Notes: generated by a model from the letters alone, not told the origin. Counted from the stretch's first letter, positions 43,436 through 52,572 are shown. The stretch: DNA of 64,000 bases from Marinobacter zhejiangensis (GCF_900114775.1 NZ_FOUE01000003.1:124001-188000); one strand, 5' to 3'. Numbers and translations are program-made.

Positions 43436-44022
43436 CGGTACAACTCAAGGAGGCGCCCAGCCTCCCGACACACAACACCATCGTGGACTTTATTGAGGGT
43501 ATCTTCCAGCGGCGGGGTTCCGACGCCTACCTGGGAGAATCGGTCACCATGGCCGAGCACATGCTTCAGGCGGCCTGGTGCGCAGAGCAGGACGGGGGGA
43601 CGCCGGAAATGATCGCCGCGGCCCTGCTTCACGACCTGGGGCATTTCACCAGCGAAATCCCGGAAGACCGCTTGATGAAGGGTACCGACAATTTCCATCA
43701 GGAAGCGGGCGCCCGCTTCCTTGAACGCTTCTTTCCCGACGAAGTGGTGGAGCCCATTCGACAGCACGTAGCGGCCAAGCGGTACCTTTGTGCTGTGGAC
43801 CCGGACTATTTTGGCAAGTTGTCCGATGCGTCGGTGTATACCCTCGAGCTTCAGGGAGGCCCCATGTCCGCCGACGAAGTGGCGGCCTTTGAGCGCAATC
43901 CCCACCTTGATAGTTGCATCCGGGTGCGGTTGTGGGACGATCAGGGCAAGGACCCCGACATGCCACATCCCGGATTCAAGCGCTATCGGCCGTTGTTGGA
44001 ATCGCTCATTGTGGCCCGTTGA
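43432..44022 (+). CDS. tmpB: TmpB/PhnZ-like HD-domain mixed-valent di-iron oxygenase
   Basis: 196 residues. HD-fold metal ligands fall at PhnZ spacing: His43, His67-Asp68, His89, His112. The PhnZ substrate residues Tyr24/Glu27 have exact counterparts Tyr33/Glu36 in DAYLGESVT (10 and 7 before the first His). This class cleaves a 1-hydroxyphosphonate C-P bond with O2 to give a carboxylate and phosphate. Paired with TmpA the products would be glycine betaine and phosphate. Its ATG overlaps the tmpA stop by 4 bp (ATGA). The choice of TmpB over PhnZ rests on the GBBH-type partner. Confidence 0.8.
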   Translation: MTVQLKEAPSLPTHNTIVDFIEGIFQRRGSDAYLGESVTMAEHMLQAAWCAEQDGGTPEMIAAALLHDLGHFTSEIPEDRLMKGTDNFHQEAGARFLERFFPDEVVEPIRQHVAAKRYLCAVDPDYFGKLSDASVYTLELQGGPMSADEVAAFERNPHLDSCIRVRLWDDQGKDPDMPHPGFKRYRPLLESLIVAR

Positions 44023-44115
44023 GGTGATAGCCAGCTGACGACTTTGTAATCCCTGTCCGGCCACCTTCCGTTACAATGATCAGCCCAATGGGTAAGCGGC
44101 GAAACGGTGTGGCCG

Positions 44116-44811
44116 ATGGCCAGAAAGTCGAAACTGAGAAAACCCCTGCGCCTGCTGGCGTGGTTCACGACCGCCGTGGTGGTATTGGTGGCGGCGGTGC
44201 TGTTGTTGTTTCGCTACGTTAACCCCCCAACGTCGGCGTTTATGCTGGCTTATGCCCTGGATAACCCGAGGCATTCGCTGCAGCAACAGTGGGTGCCACT
44301 GGAGCAGATTTCCCCATGGATGCCTTTGGCGGTGATCGCCAGTGAAGATCAGCGTTTTCCCCACCACTGGGGAGTGGATTTTGTGGCCATTCGGCAGGCG
44401 CTGGCGGACTACCAGACCGGAGACGGGCTCCGGGGCGCCAGCACCATTACCCAGCAAACCGCCAAAAACCTGTTCCTGTGGAATGGCCGAAGCTTTGTCC
44501 GCAAGGGGCTGGAAGCCGTACTCGCCCTGAGCATGGATGCGATGTGGCCGAAGCGCAGGGTGGTGGAGGTATACCTGAACATCGCCGAGTTTGGTCCTGG
44601 CATTTATGGCGTTGAGGCGGCCAGCAACGTGTATTTCGGGATTTCCGCCAGGCAATTGTCGCCCCGGCAGGCGGCCCAGTTGGCGGCTGTTTTGCCAAAC
44701 CCCAAGGTATTAAGTGCCGCTCGCCCGTCGAGTTACGTGCTGGAACGAGTGGACTGGATTCAACGCCAGATGCGTCAGCTCAGCGGGTTGGAATACCTGA
44801 CCCGGCTGTGA
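44116..44811 (+). CDS. mtgA: Monofunctional peptidoglycan glycosyltransferase
   Basis: A 231-residue inner-membrane enzyme. One N-terminal anchor (about 14-34, AWFTTAVVVLVAAVLLLF), then a GT51 domain: catalytic Glu77 in ASEDQRFPHHWGVDF, GASTITQQTAKNLFLW, RKGLEAVLAL and EVYLNIAEFGPGIYG. It polymerises lipid II without a transpeptidase domain. ATG 44116 is chosen over GTG 44107. Converges on the AraC gene with 12 bp between. Confidence 0.93.
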   Translation: MARKSKLRKPLRLLAWFTTAVVVLVAAVLLLFRYVNPPTSAFMLAYALDNPRHSLQQQWVPLEQISPWMPLAVIASEDQRFPHHWGVDFVAIRQALADYQTGDGLRGASTITQQTAKNLFLWNGRSFVRKGLEAVLALSMDAMWPKRRVVEVYLNIAEFGPGIYGVEAASNVYFGISARQLSPRQAAQLAAVLPNPKVLSAARPSSYVLERVDWIQRQMRQLSGLEYLTRL

Positions 44812-44823
44812 CACCACTTGCAC

Positions 44824-45882
44824 TCAAAGGGGGCTTTCCTGCATGTGAGGGGCACCCGGCTTTGCCTGTATGGCGTAGTCATGGGGTGCCATGCCGCTCC
44901 AGCGTTTGAAGGACCGGCTGAATGAAGCCGGGCTTGAGAAACCGAGCTGGTGAGCGATCTCCCCAATGGCGAGCCGTTTTGCGGTCAGCATCCTCCGGGC
45001 CTGCTTGTAGCGCAGGTCATCGCAGATTTCCTGATAGGAAGTCTGTTCTTGTTTCAACTTCCTTTTCAGCGAACTCGGGCTGACTCCTAGTTCATGGGCC
45101 AGCGCTTCGAGGGTTGGCCAGGTGCTGGTGCTCTGTTGGTGGTTCAGGGTTTCGCAGACCCGGCTGCGGAACGGTTTTTGGCTCCTGCGGTGATCGCGAA
45201 TGGCCTCCAGCAGCTTGAGCATATGACCGTACAGCCCGCTGTTCGGAGTGTGGCCCGGGATCTCCAGTAATTCGGTCGAAAACACCATCTGGTTTCGCGG
45301 TTTGCCAAATGCGACTTCGCAATCGAAGACCTTCTCGTACTGTTCTTTTGCTGCCGCCGGACCATGACAGAACTCAATTCGCCGTGGTCGCAGCCGGGCG
45401 CGTTCTTTCTGGCGCACAATCTGGCGCCCCAGTTGGACCACCGAAGCCAGGTGGAACTCGATGTGGTGGCGTGCTCCGGGGTGGTCCACCGGGTAGGTAA
45501 GAGAGTAGGTGCTCTCGTCAGGCCCGATATCCAGCCGGGTTTCCAGGGCTTCGTTAAGCAGGTGGAGGTAGTCGGCGCCCAGCTGAAGCGCGCGATGCAG
45601 GGTGGGGCAGCTCATCAGCAGGTGGGAAAAGAGGCCGTAGACCGACAAGTGGCACTGATTGCCAGCCTGTAACCCGAAAGTGGGTGCCGCGCACAGATCC
45701 GCCGTTTGCTGCCAGAAATCCAGTATGCCTGTCAGCGGCAGTGTCTGTTCTGCCAGGTCATTCCCATCGAGTTCCGGAGTCAGGGCGTCCAGTGCGTGAG
45801 TGCTGATCGGGTGTGACAGGGCATGCTGGCGGGCAATGCCGATGTACAGCGCTGAAGCTTCCCGGTCCTGTATCACAGCCAT
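44824..45882 (-). CDS. AraC-family regulator (arabinose-binding-like N-domain)
   Basis: 352 residues. Residues about 20-200 match the Arabinose_bd-type sensor of the OruR/ArgR-like group (LPLTGILDFWQQTADLCAAPTFGL; HLSVYGLFSHLLMSCPTLHRA). The C-terminal double HTH is about 250-345 (LEALAHELGVSPSSLKRKLK; EIAHQLGFSSPASFSRSFKR). It is divergent from the large secreted dipeptidase-lectin gene across a 314-bp gap and may regulate it. Confidence 0.87.
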   Translation of the reverse strand: MAVIQDREASALYIGIARQHALSHPISTHALDALTPELDGNDLAEQTLPLTGILDFWQQTADLCAAPTFGLQAGNQCHLSVYGLFSHLLMSCPTLHRALQLGADYLHLLNEALETRLDIGPDESTYSLTYPVDHPGARHHIEFHLASVVQLGRQIVRQKERARLRPRRIEFCHGPAAAKEQYEKVFDCEVAFGKPRNQMVFSTELLEIPGHTPNSGLYGHMLKLLEAIRDHRRSQKPFRSRVCETLNHQQSTSTWPTLEALAHELGVSPSSLKRKLKQEQTSYQEICDDLRYKQARRMLTAKRLAIGEIAHQLGFSSPASFSRSFKRWSGMAPHDYAIQAKPGAPHMQESPL

Positions 45883-46196
45883 GTTCTCCCCTTGGACAGC
45901 GAACGATGCAGGGTGTGCGGTTGGTGTCTCGTACAGTCTGGATTAGTTGTAATGTGACAGGTTGTCAAGTTGGTGCGCGACGAATGTGAAGCCTTTCAAG
46001 GTTGGCGACGCCTGTCCCCGGGCTGGGCTGATAGGTGAAGCATTTGATCCCATTTGGTACGTCGGCTGGTTGGTGCTGGTGCTACCATCGCCGCGAATCT
46101 TCCTCTGATCCGGTGTCGCCGTCAGGCGGGACAAGGGAGCGGACGGATGCCCTGTACAGGCACCCGGAAAATAACAATAACGGGAGAGCACCATTC
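45883..46196. other. 314-bp divergent gap before the secreted lectin-enzyme gene
   Basis: It contains a short dyad TGACA-N3-TGTCA (45955-45967) near the AraC end, a candidate regulatory site, and a GC-rich hairpin-prone leader (e.g. TGCC...GGCA near 46147-46163) before the GGGAGAGC ribosome site. The open frame of the downstream gene extends back to 46035, but without a signal-peptide-like start. No separate gene is seen. Confidence 0.5.
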
Positions 46197-49109
46197 ATGA
46201 AACCGTCAGTGATTGCGGCGTTTGCCACGGCTTTGGCCGCGTCGTTTGTCTGCCATGCCCAGGCCGCCGATGAGAACGAAGCTGTGTATTCGTTGGCCCA
46301 GGGTTGCTACGCGATCCAATCGCCCCACAACAACCAGTACATGCGCCGGTACCAGACCAGCGGCACCATCAATGATGGCTGGAGTTTTGATTTCAGGGCC
46401 TCCAGCCCGGAAAGTGCGGCGCGTTTCTATCTCAAACCCTCGGTCATGGGCAGCTACCTGTTGCGGGACACCGGTGGCCGCTACCTGGATACCCGTTTTC
46501 CGGCTGACATCACCGCCGGGACGGTGACCGGCAAGCACGCGGACTGGAAGGTGGATGCGCGTCAGGTCGGTAACGAATACCTGTATCGCTTTACCAGTCA
46601 TTCCCTGGACCGCTGGCTACGCCACAACTGGAATAGCCAGGGCATCTACTTTATCGACCTGTTCAACCCATTCTTTTTGAACAGTGAGGAGTGGTTCCGG
46701 CTGGTGCCCCAGACTGGCTGTACCCCGGTACCTGAAGTTGACGTCAACGTTACGGGGGACTTCAATGCCCTCAAGGGTATTGCCGATTTGCCGGTGCGGG
46801 GCTCCATTGATCCACACACCCATATCACCTCCTATGAGTTCATGGGGGGCACCATGATGGCCGGGGAGCCTTTCAACCGCTATGGGGTGACCAAGGCGCT
46901 GGCGGACAGCTCTGACATCCATGGTTCCTGGGGCTCTTTGGATGTGATCGGGAACCTCATGGGGTTCAACGACCTGAACTTCCGTTACGACACCCGTGGC
47001 TGGCCTGACTTCCCGTTCTGGCCCAATCACCAGAGCCTGTCCCACATGGGTTATTACTACCGCTGGATGGAGCGTGCCTACAAAGGTGGCCAACGGATGA
47101 TGGTGACCCATCTGGTGGAAAACGAAGTGCTCTGTAACATCCAGTCCACGCTGCTGCCCCAGAGTTGGCGACCGACCAACAGCTGTAACACGATGGACAG
47201 CGTCGACTTGCAGATTCTGCGCCTGCATGAACTGCAGGACTACATTGATGCCCAGGAAGGTGGCCCTGGCAAGGGCTTTTTCCGCCTGGTGAGGTCACCG
47301 GAAGAGGCCCGGAGCGTGATTGCCGATGGCAAGATGGCGGTGCTGATGGGCATTGAGGTATCGGAACTGTTCAACTGTGGTATCAAGGATGCGGCCTGCT
47401 CTCAGGCCTACGTCGAACAGCAGTTGCAGAAATATCACGACCTCGGCGTCCGGGCGATTTACCCCATCCACCGGTTCGACAATCAGTTTGGCGGAGCCCG
47501 CATAGAGAGTGGTTTGATCAACGTGGGTAACAACATGTCCACGGGCCGCTACTTCTCCACTGAGGCCTGCGACGACGATACCCAGGGCCAGATGATGAGC
47601 AATGACCTCGGGCTGTTCGGCCTGGAAGTATTGCTCGGGGTCAGTGGCAGCACCAACTACGATGAGACGGTAGATCAGTGCAATACCCGCAGCTTGACCG
47701 AGCTGGGTGTCTATCTGGTCAACCGGATGATGGACCTGGGAATGATTGTGGAACTGGACCATATGTCCCAGGCAACCCACAACGCGGTGCTGGATATTGC
47801 TGAAGCCCGCGGCTATTCCGGGCTGATCACCGGCCACAGCCATATGCATGCCGGCACCAACGACAACGTCCACCCCGACAAGGTGCGGCTGGCCCAGCTG
47901 GGGGGAATCCTGGCGCCGTATAACTGGGATGCCTATAGCATCTCGGGCAGTATCTCCCGTTACCTGGACGTGGTGGAACAGACGCCGTACCTCAACGGTG
48001 TACCGTTCTCGACCGACATGAGTGGGATTGGTCACCAGCCGGGGCCCCGCAGCGATGCGGCCATTAACCCGCTGGAGTATCCTTTCACAACCGAGTTCGG
48101 GTTGACGGTGGAGCGGCAGCAGTCGGGTAACCGGACCTTTGACCTCAACGTGGACGGGGTGGCCCACTACGGTATGGTGGCGGACCATATTCAGGATATC
48201 CGCGAGCGGGCACCTGGTCGCATCTACGAGGCGGTCATGAATTCGGCGGAAGCCTACCTGCAGATGTGGGAACGGGCCGACGCCAACAGCGATGACCACT
48301 ATATGAACCCGTTGCCGCCGTTTGTCCGGGTTTATAACCGGGGAACCGGGACCTGCCTGGACGTCCCGGGTAACGACGACGGGGTAAACCAGGGGGCCTG
48401 GGTGGGTCACTACGACTGTCAGGTGATGTCCCAGGACCAGCGTTGGCTGTACGACCCCGCCTCCGGCACGTTGGCCAACCAGGTGCATGGTGCGAGTTAC
48501 TGCTTGGACAACAACGGGACGCCCTGGAATAACGGGTATCCCAACCTGCAGGCCTGTGACAACAGCGCAGAGCAGACCTGGACCTATCAGAACCAGCGGG
48601 TGAAAAGTGTTGGCAGTGACGGTCATTCCCTGGATGCTTACAGCAGTGGCTGGGTCGGCTTCTGGGAATCCCACGGCGGCGGTAACCAGCAGTGGGAATT
48701 CCGCCTGGACGATGGTGGCAGTCGCTGGACCGAGTACCGCAGTGTTCGCTCAGGCAAGTGCCTGAGCGTTGCCAGCCAGGGCCAGCTTGAGGGCTCGGAG
48801 CTGACGCTGGCGGCCTGCGACGCCAGCGATGGCCAGCGCTGGATGTGGAACCCCAGCGCCGGCACCCTGGCAACGGCCCTCGACAGCAGCCGTTGTGTGG
48901 CGATTCCCGGAGGTAACTATGGCAACCTGACCCGGCTCCGGCTGGAGGCCTGTAATGGCACCGACCGGCAGCGGTTTGAACGTCACAGTGATCAGTCCTT
49001 CCGGGCGGTCGCCTCCAATGGCTATGCCATTGATGCGGCCGGTGATGACGTGATTCTCTACTGGAACCATGGCGGTACCAACCAGCGCTGGATTCCAACC
49101 TTGCAGTAA
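46197..49109 (+). CDS. Secreted M19 dipeptidase-like protein with ricin-type lectin repeats
   Basis: 970 residues. Signal peptide 1-23 (FATALAASFVCHAQA). A beta-trefoil-like region (about 30-185) precedes a metallohydrolase domain (about 195-695) with DPHTH near its start, IVELDHMSQATHNAVL, ITGHSHMHAG and STDMSGIGH, in the order of the HxD, E, H, H and D metal ligands of membrane-dipeptidase (M19/amidohydrolase) enzymes. The C-terminal 270 residues carry two ricin-B beta-trefoils with QxW-type repeats (QRWLYD, QTWTYQ, QQWEF, QRWMWN, QRWIPTLQ). Likely secreted and binding polysaccharide; its true substrate is unknown. The start is fixed by the signal peptide. Confidence 0.82.
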   Translation: MKPSVIAAFATALAASFVCHAQAADENEAVYSLAQGCYAIQSPHNNQYMRRYQTSGTINDGWSFDFRASSPESAARFYLKPSVMGSYLLRDTGGRYLDTRFPADITAGTVTGKHADWKVDARQVGNEYLYRFTSHSLDRWLRHNWNSQGIYFIDLFNPFFLNSEEWFRLVPQTGCTPVPEVDVNVTGDFNALKGIADLPVRGSIDPHTHITSYEFMGGTMMAGEPFNRYGVTKALADSSDIHGSWGSLDVIGNLMGFNDLNFRYDTRGWPDFPFWPNHQSLSHMGYYYRWMERAYKGGQRMMVTHLVENEVLCNIQSTLLPQSWRPTNSCNTMDSVDLQILRLHELQDYIDAQEGGPGKGFFRLVRSPEEARSVIADGKMAVLMGIEVSELFNCGIKDAACSQAYVEQQLQKYHDLGVRAIYPIHRFDNQFGGARIESGLINVGNNMSTGRYFSTEACDDDTQGQMMSNDLGLFGLEVLLGVSGSTNYDETVDQCNTRSLTELGVYLVNRMMDLGMIVELDHMSQATHNAVLDIAEARGYSGLITGHSHMHAGTNDNVHPDKVRLAQLGGILAPYNWDAYSISGSISRYLDVVEQTPYLNGVPFSTDMSGIGHQPGPRSDAAINPLEYPFTTEFGLTVERQQSGNRTFDLNVDGVAHYGMVADHIQDIRERAPGRIYEAVMNSAEAYLQMWERADANSDDHYMNPLPPFVRVYNRGTGTCLDVPGNDDGVNQGAWVGHYDCQVMSQDQRWLYDPASGTLANQVHGASYCLDNNGTPWNNGYPNLQACDNSAEQTWTYQNQRVKSVGSDGHSLDAYSSGWVGFWESHGGGNQQWEFRLDDGGSRWTEYRSVRSGKCLSVASQGQLEGSELTLAACDASDGQRWMWNPSAGTLATALDSSRCVAIPGGNYGNLTRLRLEACNGTDRQRFERHSDQSFRAVASNGYAIDAAGDDVILYWNHGGTNQRWIPTLQ

Positions 49110-49118
49110 ACCCGCACA

Positions 49119-49190
49119 CCGGATGCCGCCGGCCGGTCTGGCCAGCAGCATCCGGCCCTTCGCTAGCCCTGCCTGACGGGCAGCCCGTCA
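49119..49190 (+). terminator. Two hairpins after the secreted lectin-enzyme gene
   Basis: A long hairpin with outer stem 49119-49126/49148-49155 (8 bp) and inner GGCC pairs, then a second tight hairpin TGACGGG-CAG-CCCGTCA (49174-49190). They begin 10 bp after the stop. T tracts are lacking, so termination may be Rho-assisted. Confidence 0.5.
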
Positions 49191-49305
49191 ACCCAACGCT
49201 TACACCTCCCGGCCGTGACAAAACGCTTGTTGTTGACAGCTAACTGTGGCGAACTTGTTTCAATACCTGCCTGCTGTGGGTTCTTGAACGGATTGGGAGA
49301 CGCTT

Positions 49306-49893
49306 TTGAAACCTGTCTGGCTGACGACATTACGCCCCCGGAAGCTGCCATTCCGGCGGCGTTTGAGCCGAGCGTCGGTCGCGTTGATCTACCGGCACGT
49401 GGACGGCGGAGAAACTGAGCTGCTGTTTATCCAGCGCGCACGGCGCGAAGGTGATCCATGGTCTGGCGATATGGCCTTCCCCGGTGGACGGATGCAGGCC
49501 GACGATGCCTCTGCCAGTGCGGCTGCCCAGCGAGAAACCCGTGAAGAGATCGGGCTGGACCTGACTCGCCATGGCCATTTCCGCGGACGTCTGTCCGACC
49601 TTCTGACCCGCCGTCACAGTCAATGGCGACCGATGGTGGTAACGCCTTATGTCTTTGAATGGTGTGGCACGGATGACTCCATCACCAACCATGAAGTCCA
49701 GCGGGTGGTATGGATTCCGGTGTCTTTCCTGTCGGCGGTGGAGAACCAGTCGGTCCGCCTCTGGCGCAGCCCCTTGGGGGCGCTCCGCATGCCGTGTTGC
49801 CGCTACCGGGAGTATTGCATTTGGGGACTGAGCTACAGCATGTTGCAGGAGTTTTTGACGAGCGGGCTGATACCTATGGCTTCCCGGGCCTGA
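49306..49893 (+). CDS. Nudix hydrolase, probable CoA pyrophosphatase (NudL-like)
   Basis: 195 residues from TTG 49306 (GGGAGA upstream). The CoAse-type opening PWSGDMAFPGGRMQADDAS leads into the Nudix box QRETREEIGL, with the one-residue-longer spacing also seen in NudL. It probably hydrolyses CoA or acyl-CoA to a 3',5'-ADP and phosphopantetheine product. The C-terminal tail (YCIWGLSYSMLQEFL) is typical. Monocistronic. Confidence 0.82.
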   Translation: MKPVWLTTLRPRKLPFRRRLSRASVALIYRHVDGGETELLFIQRARREGDPWSGDMAFPGGRMQADDASASAAAQRETREEIGLDLTRHGHFRGRLSDLLTRRHSQWRPMVVTPYVFEWCGTDDSITNHEVQRVVWIPVSFLSAVENQSVRLWRSPLGALRMPCCRYREYCIWGLSYSMLQEFLTSGLIPMASRA

Positions 49894-49955
49894 TTTCTGG
49901 CAGGCAGCCATGAGCGGGCTATGCTGTGGTATGCGTTGGCCAATATGTCATGCTC

Positions 49956-50435
49956 ATGGAACCGAGACCTGCCGCTTTGCTTGCGTTGATGCTTCTATCC
50001 CAGACCGTGGTGGCCAGGGAGGGGGACCTCTATTTGTTTCACAATGTCTACACCAAGCACCTGAGTGACTCGGGTTACTACCAAAGCGGTGAGGGCAATC
50101 GTGATTATGAGGAAGACAACAACGCCACCGGCCTGCGCTATAAATACAGCGACCACCTGTCGCTGGGGCTGGGCTATGCCCCGGACAACTCCTACAACGA
50201 ATCGTCCCTGATTGTGGCGACCGAGTATGTCTGGCCGATTTCGCCTCACCTGGAGCTTGGTGGCATGGTGGCCGCTGCCTCGGGTTACGAACGGGTACGC
50301 CACAACGTGAACGGCTGGGCCCTGCAGGTCGGGCCCCTGGCACGGGTACAGAAGGACTGGTTCGCCCTGAGTGCGATACTCATCAATATGGACATTCTGG
50401 TGGCAAATGTGGAATTCCGGCTCTGGCAGTTCTGA
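49956..50435 (+). CDS. Putative small outer-membrane or exported protein
   Basis: 159 residues from ATG 49956 (ATG 49950 also possible). Signal peptide LLALMLLSQTVVA, then alternating amphipathic strands (GLRYKYSDHLSLGLGYA; SLIVATEYVWPI; LGGMVAAASGYERV; GWALQVGPLARVQ) ending in an aromatic C-terminus VEFRLWQF. Final Phe and strand pattern suggest a six- to eight-stranded beta-barrel. No family recognised. Confidence 0.7.
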   Translation: MEPRPAALLALMLLSQTVVAREGDLYLFHNVYTKHLSDSGYYQSGEGNRDYEEDNNATGLRYKYSDHLSLGLGYAPDNSYNESSLIVATEYVWPISPHLELGGMVAAASGYERVRHNVNGWALQVGPLARVQKDWFALSAILINMDILVANVEFRLWQF

Positions 50436-50552
50436 GAGCACCTGCCCGAGCCCATTCCTCCAATCATAATTCATCATTTTTTATCCCGAGGCTGGCCATA
50501 AAACGAACCCACACTGAGGTCTGTTCATCAACAGAAGGGTGTGGGAGGCGAT

Positions 50553-50780
50553 ATGGAAACCGTTTACCGGGAGATAGATCCCAATTCGAAGGTCGTTGCG
50601 ATCAACGAGCGCAATGGCTACCCGTCAGAGCAGGAACAGCAGCTCAGGAAACAGCTTCGACGGCTGATGCTGGAGCGGGATCTGGCCATTGTGGAAAAGG
50701 AGCGGGCAGTGTCTGAGCTGGTCGCCCTGAAGAGCCTGATCGGCAGCCTCAGGGCGCGGGTTTCGCTTACTTCATCTTGA
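50553..50780 (+). CDS. Small coiled-coil protein
   Basis: 75 residues from ATG 50553 with GGGAGG 5 bp upstream. After a polar N-terminus it is one long charged helix (QLRKQLRRLMLERDLAIVEK; RAVSELVALKSLIGSLRARV) predicted as a coiled coil. No signal peptide. Its 3' end overlaps the convergent nitroreductase gene by 14 bp. Function unknown. Confidence 0.6.
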   Translation: METVYREIDPNSKVVAINERNGYPSEQEQQLRKQLRRLMLERDLAIVEKERAVSELVALKSLIGSLRARVSLTSS

Positions 50781-51504
50781 AGCCTTTACCCTTGAGGAAG
50801 TCTTTCATGTGTGGCCGCAGCTTGGAGGTGAACAGCGGTTTCAGTTGTTGCGACCAGTTGGTGTCCTTGTTACCGGCGGTGCGTTCCAGATAGTACTGGC
50901 GCATGGTGTCATCAAACTCTGCCACCAGCGTCGCATCCTGCTCGTCCTGGTAGTAGTCCTCCTTGAGAACCGAGGCCAGGGGGAGGCGGGGCTTTACTTC
51001 GGGCTGCTGGTCGGGGTAGCCAAGGCACATGCCAAAGGCGGGGTAGACATGATCAGGCAGGCGCAACAGCGCACTGACTTCCGCCGGGTTGTTGCGGATG
51101 CCCCCGATGTAACACAGCCCCAGCCCTTCGGACTCCGCGGCAATGGCAACGTTCTGGGCCACCAGTGCGGTATCGATACTGGCCACCAGCAGCTGCTCGG
51201 TCATGCCCAGCACAACCTCAGCGCCGGCGCGTTCCGCCGCTTCCGTGGAGCGTTTCATATCGGCGCAGAACACCAGGAAGTCGGAACAGTCAGCCACGTA
51301 GCCCTGGCCGCCGGCCAGCTCGGCAAGCTTGCGCCGGTTTTCGGGGTTAACCACGTGGATGATGGTGTAGGCCTGCACATGGTTGGAGGTGGCGGCGCTT
51401 TGGCCTGCGCGAATCAGGGTTTCAAAAAGTTCGCGCGGAATTTTCTGGTCGGTGAACTTGCGGATGGAGCGGTGTGAGAGCAGGAGCTCAATGGTTGAGT
51501 TCAT
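50767..51504 (-). CDS. nfsA: NfsA-type oxygen-insensitive nitroreductase
   Basis: A 245-residue FMN flavoprotein. SHRSIRKFTDQKIP and AATSNHVQAYTIIHV are the FMN-binding N-terminus of NfsA/FRP. GLGLCYIGGIRNNPAEV and AFGMCLGYPDQQPEVKPRLP are further family blocks. It reduces nitro compounds or quinones by NADPH. ATG 51504 (MNSTIELLLSHRSIRKF) is preferred to the longer frame. Length agrees with E. coli NfsA (240). Confidence 0.9.
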   Translation of the reverse strand: MNSTIELLLSHRSIRKFTDQKIPRELFETLIRAGQSAATSNHVQAYTIIHVVNPENRRKLAELAGGQGYVADCSDFLVFCADMKRSTEAAERAGAEVVLGMTEQLLVASIDTALVAQNVAIAAESEGLGLCYIGGIRNNPAEVSALLRLPDHVYPAFGMCLGYPDQQPEVKPRLPLASVLKEDYYQDEQDATLVAEFDDTMRQYYLERTAGNKDTNWSQQLKPLFTSKLRPHMKDFLKGKGFKMK

Positions 51505-51601
51505 AAGGCCTCGCTGACGGTTTGCTATTGTGCCTGATTGTGCCTGTTTGCAAACGCCAACACGACTGCCCGTTAGTCTACCTGATGCAAGGCCAGGCCG
51601 C

Positions 51602-52438
51602 TCAGATCGCCAGTTTTCCCAGCCCCCGGCTGGCATCCCGCTTTGTACTGACGACCAGGTGGGCCGTTACCGGGAACGTCAGGGAACCATCGGCAGCCAC
51701 GAATTCCGCCAGTGATTCTTCCGCCGAGGCGATGACGGCTTCCGTGGTGGCGTCACTCAGGTCAACGCCGGCAAAGGGAAACCAGCCTTTGATATCGGCC
51801 AGCACCAGGTCCCGCACGCTGGAAAATTGAGCGGGCTCCTGCCGGGTAACCAGTTCGGTGTCGGGAATGGCGGCAGCGGCAAAGGTGCGGTTCAGTTGCT
51901 CACGCCCACCCATGGCAAAGGGAACCCGCAGCAGCTCAGCGATGGCCGGGTCGGCGGTGTCTGCGTAGACCTGGACCAGTGCCTTGTAGACTGGAAGGGC
52001 TTCGAGGTCCGCAAACACGGTGATGACAAGATGCCGTCCGGGCTTGAGTACCCGCTGCATTTCCACCAGCGCACCGAGTGGGTCGGGAAACAGCATCAGG
52101 CCAAACTGGCAAACCACGGCATCAAAGTGGTTGTCGTCAAAAGGCAGTGTTTCGGCAGCGCCCTGCAGCCATTCGACCGATGAGTCCTTGCTGCGGGCAA
52201 CCGCCAGCATGCCGGGGTTCAGATCAAGGCCGGTGACATTGCCGCCAGGCGACACCATGGGGACCGCCCCGAGGGCAGCGGCGCCGGTACCGCAGGCGAC
52301 ATCGAGAACGTCATCGCCCGGTCTTAAATGGGCGTAGTCAAGGGTATGCTTCACCCAGGGTGCAAACAGCGTGGGCCTGAGCCGACGGTCATACTCCCGG
52401 GCGGTACCTTCGAGCTCTTCGAGTGTATGTTGGGTCAT
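51602..52438 (-). CDS. Class I SAM-dependent methyltransferase
   Basis: A 278-residue soluble enzyme. Motif I VLDVACGTGAAALG, acidic loop VTGLDLNPGML, motif for the post-I strand EWLQGAAETLPFDDNHFDAV and CQFGLMLFPDPLGALVEMQR are the UbiE/Methyltransf_11 pattern. Residues 175-278 are an extra domain also seen in relatives annotated as methyltransferase-domain proteins. The substrate is unknown. It is downstream of the cyanase terminator and is probably separate from that operon. Confidence 0.85.
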   Translation of the reverse strand: MTQHTLEELEGTAREYDRRLRPTLFAPWVKHTLDYAHLRPGDDVLDVACGTGAAALGAVPMVSPGGNVTGLDLNPGMLAVARSKDSSVEWLQGAAETLPFDDNHFDAVVCQFGLMLFPDPLGALVEMQRVLKPGRHLVITVFADLEALPVYKALVQVYADTADPAIAELLRVPFAMGGREQLNRTFAAAAIPDTELVTRQEPAQFSSVRDLVLADIKGWFPFAGVDLSDATTEAVIASAEESLAEFVAADGSLTFPVTAHLVVSTKRDASRGLGKLAI

Positions 52439-52537
52439 TGCAGGGTCCTCCTGGCTGGCTATGGGCTCCAGAAGTTATTCAGAGGCTCCTTCTAAGTGTA
52501 GGCGTTATTCGGGTCTGGGACAGTCGGTTCCTGTGAA

Positions 52538-52566
52538 GGCCCGGGTGGCCGTTCAGCACCCGGGCC
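52538..52566 (-). terminator. Terminator-like hairpin after cynS
   Basis: A perfect 10-bp GC-rich stem (52538-52547 with 52557-52566) with a 9-nt loop, starting 6 bp after the cynS stop on the minus strand, then only TTCAC. Strong stem, weak T tract. Confidence 0.65.
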
Positions 52567-52572
52567 GCGGGC

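Noticed and set aside
47295..48674. Long antisense frames (459 and 328 codons) inside the secreted lectin-enzyme gene
   Set aside because: Sense frame has signal peptide, metal-ligand motifs and repeats; the antisense translations are low in family signal and rich in shadow-type residues.
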